A stretch of 64,000 nt of DNA, from positions 2,976,001 through 3,040,000 of the forward strand of contig CAWGOF010000003.1 in NCBI GenBank assembly GCA_963824225.1, read 5' to 3'. The notes beneath the pieces are model-generated. The model was not told where the DNA came from, made no database searches, and saw only the letters and a list, made by a program, of their open reading frames with translations. This document shows, piece by piece, positions 59,456 to 64,000 of the stretch. This DNA is from CAWGOF01 sp963824225 (GTDB taxonomy: Bacteria > Acidobacteriota > Polarisedimenticolia > Polarisedimenticolales > Polarisedimenticolaceae). The stretch's first letter is position 1; every line of letters begins with the position of its first letter. The translations under genes and the position numbers were made by a program.

Positions 59456-60470
59456 ATCCTTCGACCGGCACCTTGCCCGAGCCGTCGGGCGGGTCGATCA
59501 CGTACGCCGGCAGGGCGAGCCCGCCGCCGAGCCGCTGGCGCAGCTCGCGGTAGAGCGCGAGGCCGCGCTCGATCTCGACGTAGAACGAGCCGCCGCCCTG
59601 CACGCGGTCCGGGTGGTGCAGGTAATACGGCTTGACCCGCGCGCCGACGAGCGCACGGCACAGCGCTTCGAGAGTCGCCGCGTCGTCGTTCACGCCGGCG
59701 AGCAGCACGCTCTGGTTCAGCACCGGGAGCCCGGCGGCGAGGAGCACGTCGATCGCCGCGCGCGCCTCGCGTGTGACCTCCCGTGGATGGTCGAAGTGCA
59801 GGACGACCCACATCGGCAAGCCCGAAGCCAGCGCGGAGGCGAGCGCAGGCGTGACGCGCGCGGGATCGTGGACCGGCGCTCGCGTGTGCGTGCGCAGCCG
59901 CTCGAGCTGCGGCAGCGCCGACAGGCGCTCGACGATCCGCCGTAGCTCGGCGTCGGGCAGCACGAGCGGATCGCCACCCGACAGGATCACCTCGCGCAGC
60001 TCGGTGCGATCGGCGAGCCAGTCGAGCGCGGCGTCGAGCTCGGCCGGCGTGGGATCGCGGTGCGCGCCGTCGGGGAACGCGCGGCGGAAGCAGAACCGGC
60101 AGTACACGTGGCACCGCGAGCTGACGAGCAGGATCGCGCGATCGGGATGCTTGCGCACGACGAACGGCACCGGGCTCATCGCGCGCTCGCCCACCGGATC
60201 GTCGAGCGCGCCCGGATCGGCATCGATCTCTCCGGGCTCGGGGAACGCAATTCGCCGGATCGGGTCTGCGGGGTCTCGCGGATCGACGAGGCCGAGGTAG
60301 TAGTCGGTGAAGCGCAGCGGGAACTGCCGCGCGGCGACACGCCGCGCCTCGTCGAGCCCGGGCAAGCCGAGACGCCGTGCGACCTCGGACGTCGCGACCG
60401 CCGGGCTACCCTCGAACCGAGGCTTACCCTCGAACCGAGGGGCACCCTCGAACCGCCGGCCCTCGCTCAT
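59421..60470 (-). CDS. epmB: EF-P beta-lysylation protein EpmB (lysine 2,3-aminomutase family)
   Basis: The 349-residue radical-SAM, PLP enzyme has the cluster motif in 'SRCHVYCRFCFRR' (CxxxCxxC), 'VILSGGDPLVLPD', 'THTRAPVHDPARV' and 'VLNQSVLLAGVND', with the PLP-lysine segment 'GARVKPYYLHHPDRVQGGG'. It makes (R)-beta-lysine for EF-P modification, consistent with the adjacent efp and epmA. The N-terminus has a threefold RFEGxP repeat encoded by tandem 15-base units (about 60405-60462). The last residues (GQVSGSDPET) and stop come from a dispersed palindrome. TATCAT lies eight bases before the ATG. Confidence 0.92.
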   Translation of the reverse strand: MSEGRRFEGAPRFEGKPRFEGSPAVATSEVARRLGLPGLDEARRVAARQFPLRFTDYYLGLVDPRDPADPIRRIAFPEPGEIDADPGALDDPVGERAMSPVPFVVRKHPDRAILLVSSRCHVYCRFCFRRAFPDGAHRDPTPAELDAALDWLADRTELREVILSGGDPLVLPDAELRRIVERLSALPQLERLRTHTRAPVHDPARVTPALASALASGLPMWVVLHFDHPREVTREARAAIDVLLAAGLPVLNQSVLLAGVNDDAATLEALCRALVGARVKPYYLHHPDRVQGGGSFYVEIERGLALYRELRQRLGGGLALPAYVIDPPDGSGKVPVEGWGQVSGSDPET

Positions 60471-60478
60471 GGTCGGTC

Positions 60479-60484
60479 ATGATA
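60479..60484 (-). promoter_or_regulatory. -10-like hexamer TATCAT for epmB
   Basis: TATCAT ends eight bases before the epmB ATG, without a Shine-Dalgarno sequence. Confidence 0.45.
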
Positions 60485-60520
60485 GCGAGCGGGGGTAGCC
60501 TCGGCCCTTGCGCCGTGTTC

Positions 60521-60526
60521 TATAGT
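60521..60526 (+). promoter_or_regulatory. -10-like hexamer TATAGT for efp
   Basis: TATAGT lies 27 bases before the efp GTG. A GAGGGG ribosome-binding site lies between, so this transcript has a short leader, unlike that of epmB. Confidence 0.45.
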
Positions 60527-60553
60527 TTGGGTCTCGCATTTCGAGGGGTTCCC

Positions 60554-61117
60554 GTGTACGAGACGAACGAGTTCCGCAAGGGCCTGAAGGTCGAGATCGA
60601 CGGCCAGCCGTACATCATGGTCGACTGCCAGTTCGTCAAGCCCGGCAAGGGCAACGCGTTCACCCGCACGCGGCTCAAGCACATGGTGACGGGCGCGGTG
60701 ATCGACCGCACGTACAAGAGCGGCGAGAAGCTCGACTCGGCGCACTTGACCGAGCATGCAATGCAGTTCATGTACGAGGCCGACGGCGACCTGCACTTCA
60801 TGAACATGGCGAACTACGAGCAGATCACGATCCCCCGGTCGCGGCTCGAGGAGCATGCCAACTGGCTGCACGAGAACCTCGAGGTCAGCGTGCTGTTCCA
60901 CAACAACCTGCCGATCGCCGTCGACCTGCCGAACTTCGTCGAGCTCGAGGTCGTCGAGTGCGACCCGGCGGTCAAGGGCGACACGAAGTCGAACGCCTCG
61001 AAGCGCGCCACGCTGTCGACGGGAGCGGTGATCCAGGTGCCGCTGTTCATCGACTCGGGCGAGCGCCTGCGGATCGACACGCGCACGGGAGAGTACGTCG
61101 AGCGCGTGAAGCGCTGA
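60554..61117 (+). CDS. efp: Translation elongation factor P
   Basis: The 187-residue protein has the three-domain EF-P layout. The modified lysine lies in 'VKPGKGNAFTRTRLKHMVTG' (K32). The OB domains contain 'YMYEADGDLHFMNMANYEQI' and the C-terminal 'STGAVIQVPLFIDSGERLRIDTRTGEYVERV'. It relieves ribosome stalling at polyproline. PGKGNA at the loop tip and the presence of epmA and epmB show the lysine is beta-lysylated rather than rhamnosylated. The GTG start has GAGGGG five bases upstream. Confidence 0.97.
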   Translation: MYETNEFRKGLKVEIDGQPYIMVDCQFVKPGKGNAFTRTRLKHMVTGAVIDRTYKSGEKLDSAHLTEHAMQFMYEADGDLHFMNMANYEQITIPRSRLEEHANWLHENLEVSVLFHNNLPIAVDLPNFVELEVVECDPAVKGDTKSNASKRATLSTGAVIQVPLFIDSGERLRIDTRTGEYVERVKR

Positions 61118-61167
61118 GCCGGAAGGTGCGCGGCGTCACGCCTTACCCGCCGTTCGGGGGGGCGCGC

Positions 61168-62355
61168 GTGCCGATCGCGACGGCTGCGCGCAGGGGCGGC
61201 CCGGTCGCCGGGCGGATCCAGATCACGAGCGCCGGGTCGTGGCTCGTCGACGCCTCGGGCCGCGTGCGGCTCGACGCGATCGAGCCCGCAGGCGCAAGCG
61301 ACGGCGACTGGGTCTCGGGGACGCTCGTCGTCGAGGACGAGCGACAGCGCCTCGTCGCCACGGTCGTGCACGCGCCGCACCTCGGCCCGTCGCCCGACCC
61401 GGCTCTGCCCGAGCGATTCACGCTGCTCTCGCGCCGCGCCGAGATCGTCCACGCTGCGCGAGAGTTCTTCCACGACCGCGGGTTCCTCGACGTCGAAACG
61501 CCGGCGCGCGTGCCGTGTCCGGGCCTCGAGCCGCACCTGCGGGCGTTCCCCGCGGGGAACGGGCTGTGGCTGATCACGAGCCCCGAGCTGCACCTCAAGC
61601 GCTTGCTCGCCGCGGGCGCCGAGCGCGTGGTCGAGCTCGCGCGCGCGTTCCGCGACGACGAGCGCGGGCCGTGGCACAGGCCGGAGTTCCTGCTCGTCGA
61701 GTGGTATCGCGCGTTTGCGGGACTCGACGCGATCATGGCCGATTGCGAGGAGCTGGTGCTCGCCTGCGCACGAGCTGCCGGAGCGACGAGCGTGGGTAGC
61801 GCGTGCGCGCTCGAGCTGCCGTTTGCGCGCACGACGGTGCGCGAGGCGCTCTCACGGTCGACGGGGCTCGATCTCGCGACGCTACAGGACCGCACGGACC
61901 TGGCTCGCGCCGTCGCCGGACGAGGTCATCGCGTCGCCGCCGATGAACCTTGGGACGAGCTGTTCTTCCGCGTCTGGACCGCCGAGGTCGAGCCCGGCCT
62001 CGGCCGCACGCGGCCGGAGTTCATCACCGACTATCCCGCAAGCCAGGCCGCGCTCGCGCGCACGCGCCGCGAGAGCTGGGGCGAGGTCGCCGAGCGCTTC
62101 GAGCTCTACGTCGCCGGGATCGAGATCGCGAACGCGTTCTGTGAGCTGAACGATCCCGTCGAGCAGCGCCGGCGCCACGAGGCCGATCGCGCCGCGCGAG
62201 ACGCGGCCGCGGCTCCGGTCTATCCGCTCGACGAGCGGTTCCTGGCCGCGCTCGTCTCGGGCATGCCTCCGGCGAGCGGGATCGCCTTCGGCCTCGACCG
62301 CTTGAGCGCGCTGCTCCTCGGCGCCGACTCCATCGACGCGATCCTGCCGTTCTGA
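61168..62355 (+). CDS. epmA: EF-P-lysine lysyltransferase EpmA (PoxA/GenX) with N-terminal extension
   Basis: The C-terminal 310 residues are a class II LysRS-like catalytic domain. It has 'LLSRRAEIVHAAREFFHDRGFLDVETPARVPCPGLEPHL', 'LITSPELHLKRLLAAGAERVVELARAFRDDERGPWHRPEFLLVEWYRAF', and the motif 3 region 'GMPPASGIAFGLDRLSALL'. It attaches (R)-beta-lysine to EF-P. About 80 residues precede it ('GRIQITSAGSWLVDASGRVRLDAIEP...WVSGTLVVEDERQRLVATVV'), an OB-like beta pattern that E. coli EpmA lacks. The GTG at 61168 follows a run of seven Gs. A GTG at 61126 would add 14 residues. Confidence 0.92.
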   Translation: MPIATAARRGGPVAGRIQITSAGSWLVDASGRVRLDAIEPAGASDGDWVSGTLVVEDERQRLVATVVHAPHLGPSPDPALPERFTLLSRRAEIVHAAREFFHDRGFLDVETPARVPCPGLEPHLRAFPAGNGLWLITSPELHLKRLLAAGAERVVELARAFRDDERGPWHRPEFLLVEWYRAFAGLDAIMADCEELVLACARAAGATSVGSACALELPFARTTVREALSRSTGLDLATLQDRTDLARAVAGRGHRVAADEPWDELFFRVWTAEVEPGLGRTRPEFITDYPASQAALARTRRESWGEVAERFELYVAGIEIANAFCELNDPVEQRRRHEADRAARDAAAAPVYPLDERFLAALVSGMPPASGIAFGLDRLSALLLGADSIDAILPF

Positions 62356-62360
62356 CAGCT

Positions 62361-62405
62361 CGCCGGCCGCGAGCGGAGGCGCGCGAGCGCGGCTCGCGAC
62401 CGGCG
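62361..62405. terminator. Bidirectional terminator-like inverted repeat after epmA
   Basis: Arms at 62361-62374 and 62392-62405 pair over 14 bases with one mismatch around a 17-base loop, in the 70-base gap between convergent genes. No U-tract is present. Confidence 0.55.
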
Positions 62406-62425
62406 GTGTCGAGGAGTGGAAAGGT

Positions 62426-62749
62426 TTAGGGCTCCGGCGTCGGCGAGGGCGACGGCTCGGGCGTCGGGCTCGGCTCGGGCGTCGGCTCGGGCTCCTCGTC
62501 GGGGCAGAGGCCGCTCGCCGGATCGAGGATGTCATTCTCGTGGCCGGCCTTCGGCGTCGTGTTGTTGATGAAGTGGCCGTTGATGCACCCGCTCCCGCAC
62601 TCGATGCGCTGGAACTTGATCGTTCCATCCTGTCCATCGAAGTGGCAGATGATGTGCTTGTCGTCGGGACCTCCGACGGCCAACGTCGCGATCGCGAGCC
62701 CGGCGACGACGAAGATCGCGCCGAGCGCAGTTTGTCTGACTCTCCGCAT
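62426..62749 (-). CDS. Small secreted protein with C-terminal PEPTPEPS tail
   Basis: The 107-residue protein has a signal peptide (residues 1-27), then a short domain 'DDKHIICHFDGQDGTIKFQRIECGSGCINGHFINNTTPKAGHENDI' with cysteines in the C..H...C...C arrangement. It ends in a (E)PEPTPEPSPTPEPSP low-complexity tail. The domain resembles small secreted modules with a 'CHIPPGN...' core in environmental bacteria. The Pro/Glu tail may span the wall or carry sugars. A GGAGGG site precedes the start. Function unknown. Confidence 0.7.
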   Translation of the reverse strand: MRRVRQTALGAIFVVAGLAIATLAVGGPDDKHIICHFDGQDGTIKFQRIECGSGCINGHFINNTTPKAGHENDILDPASGLCPDEEPEPTPEPSPTPEPSPSPTPEP

Positions 62750-62815
62750 TGTTCAACCCTCCAGGTTGTGGTTCCCGCTGAACGGTACGAACACTTCTTG
62801 CGGTTGCACCCCCCA

Positions 62816-62838
62816 AACGGGGACACTCTCCTTTTTCG
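62816..62838 (+). repeat. Partial arm of the GGGGACACTCT repeat family
   Basis: AAACGGGGACACTCTCC followed by TTTTTCG matches one arm of the 46221-46284 copy, without the linker or second arm. It lies just upstream of the kynurenine-monooxygenase remnant. Confidence 0.6.
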
Positions 62839-62863
62839 ACGCGTCGGGTATCGTGGCTAGCGC

Positions 62864-63105
62864 ATGCCGAGAGGGAGCGAGGTCACGGTCGTCGGCGGCG
62901 GGCTCGTGGGGTCGCTCCTCGCGATCCTGCTCGCCCGGCGCGGGCACCGGGTCACGGTGCACGAGCGGCGGTCGGACCTGCGGGCGGGGCCGTGCGGGCG
63001 CTCGAGCTGACCGTCCCGGTGTTCCAGCCGTACGGACGGGACGAGAGCGAGTGCAACTACTCGATCTCTCGGTCCGCGCTCAACGAGTTCCTGATCCTCC
63101 GCTCA
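62864..63105 (+). pseudogene. Remnant of kynurenine 3-monooxygenase-like flavoprotein
   Basis: An ATG opens a GxGxxG FAD-binding start ('EVTVVGGGLVGSLLAILLARRGHRVTVHERRSDLRAG') that fits kynurenine 3-monooxygenase, but the frame stops at 63008. From 63019, in another frame, come 'VFQPYGRDESECNYSISRSALNEFLI', also typical of that enzyme. The stretch that should lie between is deleted. The rest of the enzyme is absent, replaced by the end of the convergent propeller gene. TATCGT nine bases before the ATG shows the old promoter is still readable. Confidence 0.7.
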
Positions 63106-64000
63106 CGGGATCCAGTTCACCACGAGCGTCAGCGGCGACTCCTCCACATCCTCGACGAGGCTGTTCACGAGGAACCGCTGTCCGTCTCGCGTCGCGGCGT
63201 AGATCGGTACCGGGGACGCCAAGCGGAGCTCGAACAGCGGGGTCGCCGAGCCGACCACCAGATCGTCGCTCGAGGTCTGGATCTCGACCGCCGTGAGCCG
63301 GCGTGCGTCGTCGACGAAGTACAGCTCCTTGCCGTCGCCTCTCCACCGGGGCAGCGCGCCACCATTGGTGGAGACGAGCCACTTCCGAGAGGCCCGCGGG
63401 AGCGGGGAGATGTAGATCTCGCTCCGGTTCGACTCGAGGGACTCGTAGGCCACCCAGCGCCCATCGGGCGAGAATGCGGGGCGCCTCTCGTTGTTGGGCG
63501 TCCTCAGGTATTCGGCCGGTGTAGGATCGCCGGACGCCGGAACGGTCCAGAGATCCGAACCGGTCTTGGCGTCCAGCGAGCTGAAGACGATCAACCGCCC
63601 GTCGGCGGACCAGTCGCCGGCCCAGATGTCGTCGACGCCCGTCTCGAGAAACTTCACCTGATCGCCGGTGCCGGAGACCGGGCGGACGAACAGGGCGGTC
63701 CTGCCGGCGGGCCGGGAGGTGTAGACGATCTTCTGCTCGTCCGGCGACCACCGCGGGCTGGACTGGCCGCCGGGCTCGAACGTGAACCGGGTCCTCAGGT
63801 TCGGAGTCCGCACCAGGTCGTAGATCCACAGGTCGACATCTCCCGTCCGCTCATCCGCGATCTCGACCACGGCCCTGCGGCCGCTCGGAGACAGCTCGAC
63901 CCAGTTGTGCCGGGCCTGGCTCCCGACCGCTCCGAGCTGCTTGCCGGATCGGTCGAACCACAGGAGCTGGCCGCGGTTGCCGGCGGTCCCGGTCTGGTAC
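63103..64000 (-). CDS. TolB/WD40-like beta-propeller protein, N-terminus beyond window
   Basis: About 298 residues are visible, open to the right edge. Repeated propeller blades are 'SSPRWSPDEQKIVYTS', 'DIWAGDWSADGRLIVFSS', 'ERRPAFSPDGRWVAYES' and 'ALPRWRGDGKELYFV', preceded by 'QLLWFDRSGKQLGAVG' and 'WVELSPSGRRAVVEI'. The end 'FLVNSLVEDVEESPLTLVVNWIP' is typical of PD40 propellers fused behind Ser/Thr kinases or winged-helix domains in Acidobacteria-like genomes. The domain beyond the edge is not visible. Its 3' end has replaced most of a kynurenine-monooxygenase gene. Confidence 0.82.
   Translation of the reverse strand, partial: YQTGTAGNRGQLLWFDRSGKQLGAVGSQARHNWVELSPSGRRAVVEIADERTGDVDLWIYDLVRTPNLRTRFTFEPGGQSSPRWSPDEQKIVYTSRPAGRTALFVRPVSGTGDQVKFLETGVDDIWAGDWSADGRLIVFSSLDAKTGSDLWTVPASGDPTPAEYLRTPNNERRPAFSPDGRWVAYESLESNRSEIYISPLPRASRKWLVSTNGGALPRWRGDGKELYFVDDARRLTAVEIQTSSDDLVVGSATPLFELRLASPVPIYAATRDGQRFLVNSLVEDVEESPLTLVVNWIP

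Noticed and set aside
60405..60462. RFEG-encoding 15-base repeats as an origin iteron or regulatory array
   Set aside because: They are in frame within the epmB N-terminus, keep a six-residue period in protein, and no replication gene is near.
63008..63010. TGA in the kynurenine-monooxygenase remnant as a second selenocysteine codon
   Set aside because: Homology does not continue in the same frame after the TGA, the family has no selenocysteine, and the gene is otherwise deleted.

Overview
The window is about 64 kb of very GC-rich DNA (roughly 70% by eye) with strong C/G third positions. It carries outer-membrane porins, RND tripartite pumps, lipoproteins and multihaem cytochromes, so the source is a Gram-negative bacterium. 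The gene mix is a eukaryote-like Ser/Thr kinase fused to AAA/TPR modules, HTTM and lipase-maturation-factor membrane proteins, a patatin, PPK1 with CHAD, a deiodinase-like selenoprotein and a TolB/WD40 propeller protein. This resembles large-genome soil or aquatic lineages such as Myxococcota or Acidobacteriota. No marker gene is present, so that placement is inference only. I saw no tRNA, rRNA, CRISPR array or intact transposase.

Layout: 0-3 kb holds a CsgG-like protein cut by the left edge, a thioredoxin-TPR protein, a class V aminotransferase and a small secreted protein. 3.1-6.2 kb is a respiratory nitrite ammonification unit (nrfHA) divergent from a porin. 6.3-13.5 kb is one tight co-directional run of nine genes ending in a patatin, a gasdermin-like candidate, a CBM9-like protein and a nuclease-like protein. 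13.5-18.8 kb holds a secreted subtilase, a DUF4382 lipoprotein and two tandem PLP dehydratase paralogues. 19-23 kb is a lipid/glycan-type operon (glycosyltransferase, methyltransferase, flippase-like protein, LMF1-like protein). It is followed by an S9 peptidase and the 1183-residue kinase. 28.5-30.2 kb has an HTTM protein and its partner. 30.2-40.8 kb carries two RND efflux systems whose inner-membrane genes are both broken by many single-base indels. 40.8-45.4 kb is a flavin/metal module: ApbE, a DtxR-type regulator, a porin, an FMN-binding protein with a flavinylation motif, and a four-helix cytochrome b-like protein. 45.5-54.5 kb holds secreted proteins, including a 1555-residue beta-helix/P-domain protein, a GAF-HATPase regulator and a rhodanese-metallo-beta-lactamase fusion. 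54.6-57.8 kb is PPK1 plus CHAD. 57.9-58.7 kb is a selenoprotein read through an in-frame UGA. 59.4-62.4 kb is a complete EF-P beta-lysylation set (epmB, efp, epmA). The right end has a secreted protein, a kynurenine-monooxygenase remnant and a TolB-like propeller protein cut by the edge.

Cross-cutting structure: two families of short dispersed palindromes (a GGGGTCAGGTCTCG family and a GGGGACACTCT family) sit in gene junctions. The first family repeatedly supplies stop codons and C-terminal residues to neighbouring genes. About eleven genes have a -10-like hexamer only 6-10 bases before the start codon and no Shine-Dalgarno sequence, which points to widespread leaderless transcripts.

The strongest single discovery is the UGA-containing deiodinase-like gene with a bacterial SECIS hairpin. 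The most speculative but notable candidates are the patatin plus gasdermin-like pair and the DtxR-associated flavinylated redox module.
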